DNA from: Opitutia bacterium UBA957
GTDB lineage: Bacteria > Verrucomicrobiota > Verrucomicrobiia > Opitutales > UBA953
NCBI GenBank assembly: GCA_002293065.1
Contig: DBCN01000084.1
Coordinates: 275-19,531 of the forward strand
Direction of reading: 5' to 3'
DNA: 19,257 nt
Part shown: in pieces, positions 7,731 to 15,665 of the stretch
How the letters are laid out: each line of letters opens with the position of its first letter
How positions within the stretch are numbered: the first letter of the stretch is position 1
Notes under the pieces: model-generated
Database searches by the model: none
What the model was told of the DNA's origin: nothing
What the model saw: only the letters and a program-made list of their open reading frames with translations
Position numbers and translations under genes: made by a program

Positions 7731-9366
7731 GTTCCTTCTTCTTCGGGATATCCAGTTTCTGATGCAAAGCCCGTAACTTCGGTTGCAGGTCGGCATAAGG
7801 CACGTCCTGCACCGCCTGCCCAGACTTCCCGGCCATCGCCGCGGCGACGCCCGCGGACTCTCCGAGGATCATCCACACGGGCTCCATGCGTATCGAGGTC
7901 ATGGCGATGTGGCTCGCCGAAATGCAAACCGGGACGAGGAGGTTCGTGCACTGATCCTTCTTGGGCCGGATGGCTCGGTACGGAATCTGGTAGATGCCGC
8001 GATGCTTCTCCTCGAGGTAAAGCATCGAATAATAGCCGCCCATGAGCGCGACCTGGCCGTCGAGCGCGACGGTCCCATAAGGCCACTCGTCGACGCCATA
8101 GGAGGCAAGGCCGACGGAGTCCGCGGGGGTCGCCTTGCCTTCCATGTCCTTCTGCGTGACGACGTAGTCCGAGACCATGCGCCGCGCCTCCCGGACGTAG
8201 AGCTGATGCGGGTAACCCTTGGTGTCATCGAACGCGCCTTTCTCGAGGCCGACACTGAGCGCGATTTCCTTCTGCTTGGCGGGGACGCTGGGGTCGGTAC
8301 GCAGGAAGTGCGTCATGCCGCGCACGAAATCCTGCTGCTCCTTCCAGATTTGCGCGCGGGTCGCATAATCGCCATCCGGATAGCCGGCGTTGTGGCCGTA
8401 GTTCGTCGGCGCGAACAAGGCGCGGGCGAGATTGCCGGCGCCGCCGGAATACACGCGGCCACCACTCTTTTCCCAGCCATCCAAGGTGCCGCGCAAGACG
8501 CGGCCCGAAAGGATATCCACGCCCTGCTGGAAGGCCCGACGATAGAGCTCGAACTGCTTCGGGTCGTAGTTCGCCGGCGGCTCGATCGGCAGGCTCTCGC
8601 CCTTGAAGACGAAGCGCCAACGGAAGCCATAGCCCATCGTCAACTTATCCGCCGCGCCGACCGGTGCGACCGGCGTCGCCTGCAGGCCCGGCAGCAGCCC
8701 GCTTCGCGGGTCACCGGCCTGCACATAAGGGTCGATCGCGTAGACCGCCATCGGCGGCTGGGCCCCCGCCAGGCTTTCGCCATAGGTCGACTTGGCCTCC
8801 CGGCCAAAGGTGTAGTCGACCCCGGCTCGCGCCATGAGGTCACCTTCGTAGGAGCAATCGATGAAGACCTTGGCCTTGATGACTCGAGCCACGGGCTTCG
8901 TCGGCTGCGCCGGGGGGCAACCGTACGCGTCGAAAGGGGCAAGGTCCAAGTCGATCGCGCGGATCACGCCATCGATCTTCTGCGCGGCGCTGACGCGATG
9001 CTCAAAGAGTACGGTGACGCCAGCCGACTTCAGCATGTCGGCGAAGACGGCGCGATACTGGGCATCTTTGTAATCCTTCTTCAGGATCGGCCGGGTCGAG
9101 CCACTGACGGCCTCTTCCCGCCCCCAGTCGATATGCATCAGCCCACCGCCCGTCATGCCGCCCAACCATCGGCTCGGCTCGACCACGATGACCTTCGCGC
9201 CTTCCTTCGCCGCGGCGCACGCGGCCATCACCCCACTTGCATTACCACCGTAGACGCAAACGTCGTAGCCATCGATGGGTGTTGCCGACACCGAACCAAG
9301 GGTGCCGAGGCTTAAGCTGACGACACCTACCCAGCGGAGAAAAAGACGGCGCAAGGGGTGGCTCAT
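7717..9366 (-). CDS. Exported FAD-dependent oxidoreductase (FAD_oxidored family)
   Basis: Predicted secreted flavoprotein of the FAD_oxidored family, often seen in several copies in Planctomycetes and Verrucomicrobia; its substrate is unknown. The 549-residue product starts with a signal peptide (MSHPLRRLFLRWVGVVSLSL, cleavage likely near SVSA at residue 28). The FAD-binding Rossmann motif follows: VYGGNASGVMAACAAAKEG at about 38-56, then VVEPS and WLGGMTGGGL. The C-terminal region GESAGVAAAMA is the usual second FAD contact. The ATG at 9366 is chosen over an upstream one at 9411 because it places the Arg-rich signal-peptide start correctly. The RR pair (residues 6-7) is not a full Tat motif, which leaves the export route uncertain for a cofactor-loaded protein. 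It is divergent from the TSUP permease. Confidence 0.85.
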   Translation of the reverse strand: MSHPLRRLFLRWVGVVSLSLGTLGSVSATPIDGYDVCVYGGNASGVMAACAAAKEGAKVIVVEPSRWLGGMTGGGLMHIDWGREEAVSGSTRPILKKDYKDAQYRAVFADMLKSAGVTVLFEHRVSAAQKIDGVIRAIDLDLAPFDAYGCPPAQPTKPVARVIKAKVFIDCSYEGDLMARAGVDYTFGREAKSTYGESLAGAQPPMAVYAIDPYVQAGDPRSGLLPGLQATPVAPVGAADKLTMGYGFRWRFVFKGESLPIEPPANYDPKQFELYRRAFQQGVDILSGRVLRGTLDGWEKSGGRVYSGGAGNLARALFAPTNYGHNAGYPDGDYATRAQIWKEQQDFVRGMTHFLRTDPSVPAKQKEIALSVGLEKGAFDDTKGYPHQLYVREARRMVSDYVVTQKDMEGKATPADSVGLASYGVDEWPYGTVALDGQVALMGGYYSMLYLEEKHRGIYQIPYRAIRPKKDQCTNLLVPVCISASHIAMTSIRMEPVWMILGESAGVAAAMAGKSGQAVQDVPYADLQPKLRALHQKLDIPKKKEPTQK

Positions 9367-9374
9367 CGGCACGA

Positions 9375-9402
9375 AAATTAGGACGCGGATGAAGGGAGTC
9401 AA
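9375..9402 (-). promoter_or_regulatory. Candidate promoter of the FAD oxidoreductase, near-leaderless
   Basis: On the minus strand TTGACT (9402-9397) and TAATTT (9380-9375) are 16 nt apart. Only 8 nt separate the -10 from the ATG at 9366, so transcription would start at or next to the start codon. Confidence 0.4.
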
Positions 9403-9420
9403 CGCAGGCAAGTCTGGACG

Positions 9421-9449
9421 TTGACCCGAACCCGCCGGCGGCCTATGCC
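9421..9449 (+). promoter_or_regulatory. Candidate promoter of the TSUP permease, leaderless
   Basis: TTGACC (9421-9426) and TATGCC (9444-9449) are separated by 17 nt. The -10 is followed by 6 nt and then the ATG at 9456, so the predicted first base of the mRNA is the A of the start codon. Confidence 0.4.
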
Positions 9450-9455
9450 CTCGCC

Positions 9456-10208
9456 ATGGACCTCGCCCCTCACGTCTACGTGCTGCTCTTCGCAGCGGGG
9501 CTGTTGGGCGGCTTCATCGACTCGATCGCCGGTGGTGGCGGGCTCATCACCGTCCCCGCCTTACTCTGGGCCGGTCTCCCTCCGCAATTGGCGCTCGGGA
9601 CGAACAAGGCGCAAAGCTCGTTTGGCACGGCCATCGCCGTCAGCCGCTATGCGCAAGCCGGGCTCGTCCAATGGTCGGAGGTCCGGCTGGCCGCGCTGCT
9701 TTCTTTCCTTGGCTCCATGGGCGGGGCCTTCGTCCTCACGCTCATCGGCAACGCGGCCCTGCAGCGGGCGATTCCATGGATGCTCCTCGCAGTGGTCATC
9801 TATGTCATCGCCAGCCCACAGCTCGGCACGACGATGACCCGCGCGCGGATGAACACCGTCCTCTTCTCCGTGATCTTCGGCCTGACGCTCGGGTTCTACG
9901 ACGGGTTCTTCGGGCCCGGCACGGGGGCGTTCTGGATTCTGTCCTTGGTCACCCTGCTCGGACTCGAACTCACCCGGGCCAACGCTTACACCAAGGTGGT
10001 CAACCTCGCCAGCAACCTGGGTTCCCTGGTGGTCTTCGCTTGGCTTGGACACGTCGCCCCTTGGGTCGCCTTGGCGATGGTCGGTGGCCAGCTCATCGGG
10101 GCACGGCTCGGCTCCGGACTCGTGCTGAAACACGGCGCCGGGCTCATCCGCGGGGCTTTCCTAGCGGTCGTCTTGGCGTTGATCGCGAAACTGCTCTGGC
10201 CAGTTTAA
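9456..10208 (+). CDS. TSUP-family membrane permease (sulfite exporter TauE/SafE type)
   Basis: Inner-membrane protein of the TSUP (YfcA/TauE) family, whose known members move sulfur-containing anions such as sulfite or sulfoacetate; the substrate here is unknown. The 250-residue product is strongly hydrophobic with about eight predicted membrane segments. It shows the two family signatures: IDSIAGGGGLITVPALL with a following ALGTNK (residues 21-51), and in the second half GFYDGFFGPGTG (146-157) with NAYTKVVNLASN (176-187). Together these give the usual internal duplication. The length is normal for the family. The ATG at 9456 is the only reasonable start, and no Shine-Dalgarno sequence is present. 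It is divergent from the exported FAD oxidoreductase. Confidence 0.92.
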   Translation: MDLAPHVYVLLFAAGLLGGFIDSIAGGGGLITVPALLWAGLPPQLALGTNKAQSSFGTAIAVSRYAQAGLVQWSEVRLAALLSFLGSMGGAFVLTLIGNAALQRAIPWMLLAVVIYVIASPQLGTTMTRARMNTVLFSVIFGLTLGFYDGFFGPGTGAFWILSLVTLLGLELTRANAYTKVVNLASNLGSLVVFAWLGHVAPWVALAMVGGQLIGARLGSGLVLKHGAGLIRGAFLAVVLALIAKLLWPV

Positions 10209-10217
10209 CCGACGGGC

Positions 10218-10757
10218 TTACTTCAGCGCCTTCTCGATGGCGGACTGAAGTTCGGCGGACTCAGGCTCAACGGACGAATCGAAGCGGGCGAGTAGCTTGC
10301 CGTCTTTTCCAACGAGGAACTTATTGAAGTTCCAAGACACGGGACCGGGGTGGCCAGCTTCCTTGCCCGTAAACGCGACGAACAAGGGATGGGTGGTCTT
10401 GCCCTTGGCGCTCACTTTGCTGGTCAGGGGAAACGTGACCTGAAAGCGGCTGGAGCAGAACTTCTTGATCTCCACCTCGGTGCCGGGCTCTTGGCCACCG
10501 AAGTCATTGCAAGGCACGCCCACGATGACGAGGCCCTTGTCCTTGTACTTGCGGTAAAGGGCTTCGAGGCCTTCGTATTGGGCAGTATAACCGCATGCGC
10601 TGGCGACGTTGACGACCAAGACAGCCTTGGCCTTGTAGGCGGCGAGGGTCGTCTCCTTGCCATCAATGTCCTTAAGCGGGATGGTGAGCAGATTCGGCGT
10701 TTCGGCGGCGTGCATAGAGAGGGTCAAGAGCGTGGCCAAGAAGGCGAGGAAGCGCAT
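10218..10757 (-). CDS. Exported glutathione peroxidase-family thiol peroxidase
   Basis: Reduces hydrogen or lipid peroxides with a catalytic cysteine, in most bacteria using thioredoxin rather than glutathione. The 179-residue product has a signal peptide (MRFLAFLATLLTLSMHAAE), so it should work in the periplasm. The catalytic set is present: Cys55 in NVASACGYT, Gln89 in DFGGQEPG, and Trp142-Asn143 in SWNFNKF. Cys101 (KKFCSSRF) is at the position of the resolving cysteine of thioredoxin-dependent members. CND replaces the common CNQ at 83-85. It is the last of the genes read leftwards from clpC, 46 nt after the small TPR-like gene. A periplasmic peroxidase needs a thiol donor there; none is visible nearby. 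Confidence 0.9.
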   Translation of the reverse strand: MRFLAFLATLLTLSMHAAETPNLLTIPLKDIDGKETTLAAYKAKAVLVVNVASACGYTAQYEGLEALYRKYKDKGLVIVGVPCNDFGGQEPGTEVEIKKFCSSRFQVTFPLTSKVSAKGKTTHPLFVAFTGKEAGHPGPVSWNFNKFLVGKDGKLLARFDSSVEPESAELQSAIEKALK

Positions 10758-10803
10758 GGAGAAACCTTAGATGAACGCCTGCCGGATGCAAGCGGACGGA
10801 CGA

Positions 10804-11103
10804 CTAGCGCCCCGCCAAGACCTCGGCCGCGATCTCATCCCAGACGGCGTCCGCCTGTGCCGGCTTAACCGATGGCCGGCCGGCCTCCGCGAACCAATAG
10901 CGGGCATTACCGAGGTCGCCCTCGACGAGATGCAGCAGACCATGGATCCAGGCGCCTTGGGCATCGTGGATGTCCTGCGCGATGGCATGCGCTTTCTCCC
11001 AATCGCCTTTCTTGAGATGCCACAGCGCTTGGGCGGCTTCGCTCAGCCCAGCCGGCGGGCGCGCATCCTTCAAGGCGGACTGCTTCAGCTCAGCGGGCGT
11101 CAT
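10804..11103 (-). CDS. Small conserved TPR-like protein of unknown function
   Basis: The 99-residue product is predicted all-helical. Its core, ALWHLKKGDWEKAHAIAQD followed by WIHGLLHLVEGDLGNARYW and FAEAGRP, has the W-x-G-D-W-x-x-A and G-D-x-x-x-A-x-Y pattern of two tetratricopeptide-like helical hairpins. From memory this is a widespread bacterial family without a known role. There is no signal peptide or membrane segment. Its ATG overlaps the stop of the upstream GYF/DUF4190 gene (ATGA at 11103-11100), so it is translationally coupled to that membrane protein and may work with it. Confidence 0.75.
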   Translation of the reverse strand: MTPAELKQSALKDARPPAGLSEAAQALWHLKKGDWEKAHAIAQDIHDAQGAWIHGLLHLVEGDLGNARYWFAEAGRPSVKPAQADAVWDEIAAEVLAGR

Positions 11104-11558
11104 CGCTTATGGGGAATGAGGAACGCATAGCTCAACACCACGAACAGGGGAACCAGCGTAAAGAGGACCCCCATGACGATGCCAAACCATGCCCGACCAG
11201 CTCCCTGGAGGTGGGGCTGACGCTTGAGGTCACGTAGCGCCATGATCCCGCAAAAGAGCGCAATGGGCGCGGGAAAACAGAGTACTGACACCAACGCCAA
11301 ATAGCCGGCGGCGATAGCCCAGCCCGAGCGGTTAATCGGTATAACCATGGAAAGGGCGGGATCGACTGGAGCGGGAACGGGCGGTGGTGCGCCGTTTGAC
11401 GGAGGAAAGAGCGAGGTTAACGGCTGCCAGTTGGCCATGCCTTCGGTCCACGCAAGGTCGCCGGGCAGCAATTCACCGCGATTCAGTTTGGCCAGGACTT
11501 CTTGCTCAGCAAAGACGCCGAGCTGCTCACGCGCACGACTGACGTGGTAATGGGGCAT
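11100..11558 (-). CDS. GYF-like / DUF4190 membrane protein
   Basis: The 152-residue product has an N-terminal GYF_2-like domain (about 1-52) with FAEQEVLAKLNRGELLPGDLAWTEG and the NWQPL end typical of these domains. A Pro/Ala-rich linker (51-70) follows, and then a DUF4190-like region with two hydrophobic segments (about 79-109 and 123-147) separated by GIMALRDLKRQPHLQGAGRA. It is probably an inner-membrane protein with the GYF-like domain in the cytoplasm; the function is unknown. ATG at 11558 (MPHYHV) is preferred over a TTG four codons upstream. Its stop overlaps the start of the TPR-like gene. A weak hairpin (11570-11608) lies between it and DUF423. Confidence 0.8.
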   Translation of the reverse strand: MPHYHVSRAREQLGVFAEQEVLAKLNRGELLPGDLAWTEGMANWQPLTSLFPPSNGAPPPVPAPVDPALSMVIPINRSGWAIAAGYLALVSVLCFPAPIALFCGIMALRDLKRQPHLQGAGRAWFGIVMGVLFTLVPLFVVLSYAFLIPHKR

Positions 11559-11610
11559 GCGGGATTGCAACGGGCCGGCCGCCGGAAGTCAAAACCTCGC
11601 TGGCCCGTGC

Positions 11611-11958
11611 CTAGCGACGACGCGCCACCCAAGCCAAGCTCAGCCAGCCCGCGATGAGCAGTGTGCCGCCCAGCGGCGTCACGGCCCCAAGCCAACGCGG
11701 CGCACCCAAGGCCATCGCGTATAGGGTTGCGGCGAAGATCAACGCCCCAGACGACCACAGGCGGGCTGGCCAAGCCGAGGGCGAAGCAATCGCCCCGACG
11801 GCCAACGCATGCGTCAGCAAATAGAAGGTCGCAGTCTGCCACCAACCCGCGGCCTCAGGGATGAGGGCGAGGCGATCCTTCAAGCCATGGGCACCGAAGG
11901 CCCCGAGCGCGACGGCAGTCGCGCCCAGGAGCCCTGCAGTGACCAGACGACCGGACAT
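11611..11958 (-). CDS. DUF423 small membrane protein
   Basis: The 115-residue hydrophobic protein has the DUF423 (YgdD/YwdK) pattern: an N-terminal GAFGAHGLKD motif after the first membrane segment, then HALAVGA, and a C-terminal segment with PLGGTLLIAGWLSLAW. Four membrane helices are likely. The function of the family is unknown. The start codon overlaps the clpC stop by one base (TGATG at 11960-11956), so it is translated by coupling to clpC. DUF423 is normally an independent gene and its attachment to clpC is unusual as far as I recall. Confidence 0.88.
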   Translation of the reverse strand: MSGRLVTAGLLGATAVALGAFGAHGLKDRLALIPEAAGWWQTATFYLLTHALAVGAIASPSAWPARLWSSGALIFAATLYAMALGAPRWLGAVTPLGGTLLIAGWLSLAWVARRR

Positions 11959-14513
11959 CAGGCCTTGGGCTCGGTATCAGCGCCCGACTTCTTCTGCGTG
12001 AAGACCAGGCCCTTCTCGCCGACCGAGACGATGACCGGCTCTTCCTTGTTGTAGTCATCGCGCAAGATGGCTTCGGCCAACGGGTCTTCGAGGAGACGTT
12101 CCACCGCGCGGCGGAGCGGGCGGGCGCCGTACTTCTCGTCCCAACCGTTGTCGACGAGGTAGCCGCGGGCGGCTTCGTTGACGACGAGCTTCACGCCGAG
12201 GTCGAGGAGGCGCTTGGCCACCTTGGCGACTTCGATGTCGACGATCTTGGTCATATGCGTCTTCGCGAGCTGCTGGAAGATGACGATGTCCGTGAGGCGG
12301 TTGAGGAACTCAGGCTTAAAGGCGCGCTTGGTCTCATCCATGATGCGCTCCTTGAGCTTTTCGTAATCCCGGGTGGAATCCACGCCGACATCAAAGCCAA
12401 CCGAATTGTTGCGCTGCAGTACGTCGGCGCCGACATTGGACGTCATGATGATGATCGTATTGCGGAAATCGACCACGCGGCCGAGCGAGTCGGTCAGGCG
12501 ACCATCTTCGAGGGCCTGGAGCAGCAGCTGGATGACATCCGGGTGGGCCTTCTCGATTTCGTCGAAGAGCACCACGGAGTAGGGCTTGCGGCGGACCTGT
12601 TCGGTCAGCTGGCCGCCTTCGTCGTGGCCGACGTAGCCGGGCGGCGACCCGATCATGCGGGAGACCGTGAACTTCTCCATGTATTCCGACATGTCGATCT
12701 GGATGATCGCTTCCTTCTCGCCGAACATGCGTTCCGCGAGGGTGCGGGCCAGGAGCGTCTTGCCGACGCCGGTCGGACCGAGGAAAAGGAAAGAGCCGAT
12801 CGGGCGACGCGGGTCCTTGAGGTCGGCGCGGGAGCGGCGCAACGCGCGGGAGATGACTTCGCAGGCGCGGTCCTGACCGATGACGCTGCCCTGCAGGTCC
12901 TTCTCCAGGTCGAGGAGCTTCTGGGTCTCCTTCTTCTCCATGCGGTTGAGCGGGACGCCCGTCCAATCGGCGACGATGTGGAGCATCTCCTCCTCGCCGA
13001 CGACGATGCGCTTCTCGTCGCGCTTCTTGCGCCACTCCTCGAGCATCTTCTCGCGCTTGGCGCGGAGCTTCTTCTCCTGATCGCGGAGGTTGGCGGCTTC
13101 CTCGAACTTCTGGTGCCGGGAAGCGTCTTCCTTCTGCAGCACGACGGCGTCGATGTCGGCCTGGGCCTTGTCGAGCTCGGGGGGCAGGTTCAGCGAACGG
13201 ATGCGGGCGCGGGCGCCGGCTTCATCCATCACATCGATGGCCTTGTCCGGCAGGTGGCGAGCGGTGATGTAACGGTGCGAGAGTCGGACCGCGGCCTCGA
13301 TGGCGGCGTCGGTGTACTCGCACTTGTGGTGGTCTTCGTACTTCGAACGGATGCCACGCAGGATGAGCACCGCGTCTTCGGGCGACGGATCGTCGACCTT
13401 CACGGATTGGAAGCGGCGCTCGAGGGCGGCGTCCTTCTCGATGTGCTTGCGGTACTCGGACAAGGTCGTCGCGCCGACGCACTGGATCTCACCGCGGGAC
13501 AAGGCCGGCTTGAGGATATTGGAGGCATCCATGGCGCCTTCGGCCGCACCTGCGCCGACGATGGTGTGCATTTCGTCGATGAAGAGGATGATATTCTTGG
13601 CGCGCTTGATCTCGTCCATGATGCCCTTGATGCGCTCCTCGAACTGACCGCGGTACTTGGTACCGGCAACCATGAGGGCAAGGTCCAGGGTCACGACCTT
13701 GCGGTCGAGCAAGATTTCCGGGACGATGCCGGAAGCGATTTCCTGGGCCAAGCCTTCGACGATGGCGGTCTTACCGACGCCCGCTTCACCGATGAGCACG
13801 GGGTTGTTCTTCGTGCGGCGGCAGAGGATCTGCACCACGCGGCGGATTTCTTCCTTACGGCCGATGACGGGGTCCAGTTCGCCGGCGCGGGCCAGCTCCG
13901 TGAGGTCACGGCCAAAAGTCTTGAGCAACGAGAGGCGCTCACCACGGCCCGGCCGACCACCTTCTTCGCCGGAGCGACGGGGCGGCGCGGCATCGTCACC
14001 GTCGGATTTCTCCTCGGGCGGGGTGTCGTCGGACTTACCTTCGCCCTCAACGGACGCGTTGGGGTCGATGTCGGCGAGGATTTCCTTGCGGCAGCGCTCG
14101 AGGTCGACGTCGAGCTGCTGCAAGACGCGCGCGGCGACGCCCTCCCCTTCCTTGAGGAGGCCAAGCAGGATATGTTCGGTGCCGACGTAAGCATGGCCAA
14201 GACTACGGGCTTCGGTGACGGCATGGGCCATGACCTTCTGCACACGCGGCGTGAGGGGAATGGTGTCGGGCGCCTTCGCTTCCTCGGGACCTTGGCCCAC
14301 CTGCTTCTCGACCGCGGCGCGGACGTTCTTGAGGTCGAGGCCCATGCGGCCGAGGACGTTCACGGCCACCCCTTCCCCCAGCTTGATCAGACCGAGCAGG
14401 ATGTGCTCCGTCCCGACGTAGTTGTGGTTGAAACGGCGCGCTTCGGCCCGGGCGAGCTCCACGACCTTACGGGCGCGGGGCGTGAAATTGTTGTTATTCT
14501 TGTCCTTGTCCAT
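11958..14513 (-). CDS. clpC: AAA+ unfoldase ClpC
   Basis: Hexameric unfoldase that feeds proteins to ClpP. The 851-residue product has every ClpC part. Two N-domain repeats each contain GTEHILLGL (Glu36 and Glu113), matching the glutamates that bind phospho-arginine in Bacillus ClpC. D1 has Walker A GEAGVGKT (242-249) and Walker B IILFIDE (308-314). A UVR-containing middle domain (about 465-500) is present. D2 has Walker A GPTGVGKT (579-586) and VVLFDE (647-652), and the VGF loop (705-707) docks on ClpP. The N-domain to D1 linker (about 152-192) is long and highly charged. With mcsA-mcsB in the same window, it is the likely reader of McsB marks. The ATG lacks a Shine-Dalgarno sequence. DUF423 and three further genes follow on the same strand. 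Confidence 0.97.
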   Translation of the reverse strand: MDKDKNNNNFTPRARKVVELARAEARRFNHNYVGTEHILLGLIKLGEGVAVNVLGRMGLDLKNVRAAVEKQVGQGPEEAKAPDTIPLTPRVQKVMAHAVTEARSLGHAYVGTEHILLGLLKEGEGVAARVLQQLDVDLERCRKEILADIDPNASVEGEGKSDDTPPEEKSDGDDAAPPRRSGEEGGRPGRGERLSLLKTFGRDLTELARAGELDPVIGRKEEIRRVVQILCRRTKNNPVLIGEAGVGKTAIVEGLAQEIASGIVPEILLDRKVVTLDLALMVAGTKYRGQFEERIKGIMDEIKRAKNIILFIDEMHTIVGAGAAEGAMDASNILKPALSRGEIQCVGATTLSEYRKHIEKDAALERRFQSVKVDDPSPEDAVLILRGIRSKYEDHHKCEYTDAAIEAAVRLSHRYITARHLPDKAIDVMDEAGARARIRSLNLPPELDKAQADIDAVVLQKEDASRHQKFEEAANLRDQEKKLRAKREKMLEEWRKKRDEKRIVVGEEEMLHIVADWTGVPLNRMEKKETQKLLDLEKDLQGSVIGQDRACEVISRALRRSRADLKDPRRPIGSFLFLGPTGVGKTLLARTLAERMFGEKEAIIQIDMSEYMEKFTVSRMIGSPPGYVGHDEGGQLTEQVRRKPYSVVLFDEIEKAHPDVIQLLLQALEDGRLTDSLGRVVDFRNTIIIMTSNVGADVLQRNNSVGFDVGVDSTRDYEKLKERIMDETKRAFKPEFLNRLTDIVIFQQLAKTHMTKIVDIEVAKVAKRLLDLGVKLVVNEAARGYLVDNGWDEKYGARPLRRAVERLLEDPLAEAILRDDYNKEEPVIVSVGEKGLVFTQKKSGADTEPKA

Positions 14514-14553
14514 GGGATGGGTGGTGAGGTGGGCTTGAGAGCCTGTTAAGCAG

Positions 14554-14583
14554 ATACTATGCCCAAGCCATTCAGGGCATCAA
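14554..14583 (-). promoter_or_regulatory. Candidate clpC promoter
   Basis: On the minus strand TTGATG (14583-14578) and TAGTAT (14559-14554) are 18 nt apart, and the -10 lies about 40 nt before the clpC ATG. The block ATAGTATC recurs in the candidate promoter at 5394-5421. No CtsR-type heptad repeat or CIRCE inverted repeat is seen. Confidence 0.4.
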
Positions 14584-14599
14584 GCGGGGACCCTACATT
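14571..14599 (+). promoter_or_regulatory. Candidate promoter of nrnA-truB-ribF
   Basis: TTCAGG (14571-14576) and TACATT (14594-14599) are spaced by 17 nt in the only sizeable gap before nrnA. The boxes are weak and overlap the clpC -35 on the other strand, so the two promoters might compete. Confidence 0.3.
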
Positions 14600-14663
14600 G
14601 TAAATAACCTCGCCTTTTGCCTTTGCCAGCGACCGAGCGGGCTTGTTTCTTCGAGACTACACC

Positions 14664-15665
14664 ATGGGAATCAGCATGCAAGCAGCCGGACCTGCCCTCC
14701 AAGGGCTCGTCCAAGGCCTCCAAGGCCAGAAAGTGGCCGTATTGGGCCACATGCGACCCGACGGCGACTGCATCGGCTCCCAAGTCGCCCTCTGCCGTAT
14801 CCTCCTGGCCGCCGGCATTGACGCCCTCTGCGTCAACCGCGACCGCGTCCCCCCGAATATGGTGTCATACACCCAGGGGGTCACCTTCCTCACGGGCGAC
14901 CAGTATGTCCCAGATGGCCGGGTGGCTGTCGCAGTCGACTGTGCCGATGCGTCTCGCATTGGTCCGGACCTCTTGGACAAGTTCGGCGGCAAGCTTTGGG
15001 GCAACATCGACCACCACGCTTCGAATCCCGGCTACGCCCAGCACAACATCGTGGTCAAGACGGCGGCGGCGACTTGCCATGTGCTCGCTTACGGCGCGCT
15101 CCGCCAGCACTTAGGCTGCGACGCCGCCACGGCCAAAGCCTTGCACCTCGGCATCGTGACCGACACCGGTCGTTTCAGCTATGCCAGCGCCACGGCCGAA
15201 GTCTTCGCCTTGGCCGCGGAACTCATCGAACGCGGCGCCAACCCGGCGGAGACGAACTTCTTGGTCTTTGAACACGAAAGCCGCGGCAAGCTCGAGCTCA
15301 CCAAGCGCTTCCTCAACACGATCCAATTCCACGAAGGCGGCAAGATCTGCTCCGGCGAACTCACGCAGGCCGACTATGCCGCGACCGGCACCACCAAGGA
15401 AGACAAGGAAGGCCTCGTGGAATTCCCCCGCTCCGTCGAAGGCGTCGAAATCGCCGTCCTCATGGAAGAAGGCCGTGACGGCGTTCGTGGCAGCCTACGT
15501 GGCCGCGATCCCCGCCTGCGCCTGGACCTCTTGGCCGGCAAACTGAACGGCGGCGGACATGTCTTGGCCGCCGGCTTCAACATGCTGGGCTGCACGCTCG
15601 CCAAGGACCGCGCGCGTATCCTCGGCATCGTCGCCGACCACTACCGCGAGCATACCGCCCGATGA
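14664..15665 (+). CDS. nrnA: DHH/DHHA1 phosphoesterase (NrnA-type oligoribonuclease / pAp phosphatase)
   Basis: NrnA degrades nano-RNA and related short oligonucleotides and can dephosphorylate pAp. The 333-residue product has the DHH-family metal ligands in order: GHMRPDGDCIGS (His29, Asp33, Asp35), VDCAD (Asp92), NIDHH (116-118) and VTDTGRF (Asp167). The DHHA1 substrate motif NGGGHVLAAGF starts at about residue 295. ATG at 14664 is preferred to a TTG at 14643; a further ATG at 14676 is also possible. No Shine-Dalgarno sequence precedes any of them. The stop overlaps the truB start (ATGA at 15662), and the nrnA-truB-ribF order is the usual 3' half of the infB operon. The exact substrate is inferred from the family. 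Confidence 0.9.
   Translation: MGISMQAAGPALQGLVQGLQGQKVAVLGHMRPDGDCIGSQVALCRILLAAGIDALCVNRDRVPPNMVSYTQGVTFLTGDQYVPDGRVAVAVDCADASRIGPDLLDKFGGKLWGNIDHHASNPGYAQHNIVVKTAAATCHVLAYGALRQHLGCDAATAKALHLGIVTDTGRFSYASATAEVFALAAELIERGANPAETNFLVFEHESRGKLELTKRFLNTIQFHEGGKICSGELTQADYAATGTTKEDKEGLVEFPRSVEGVEIAVLMEEGRDGVRGSLRGRDPRLRLDLLAGKLNGGGHVLAAGFNMLGCTLAKDRARILGIVADHYREHTAR

Noticed and set aside
11570..11608. Hairpin after DUF423 as an intrinsic terminator
   Set aside because: A 10-bp stem with one G-T pair exists, but the loop is long and no T tract follows on the minus strand, so termination is doubtful.
12255..14549. Open frame of 764 codons on the plus strand opposite clpC
   Set aside because: It is the mirror of clpC codons in GC-rich DNA, where stops are rare. 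The translation is a low-complexity mix of Asp, Val, Leu, Gly and Arg with no domain, while the minus strand is an unmistakable ClpC.
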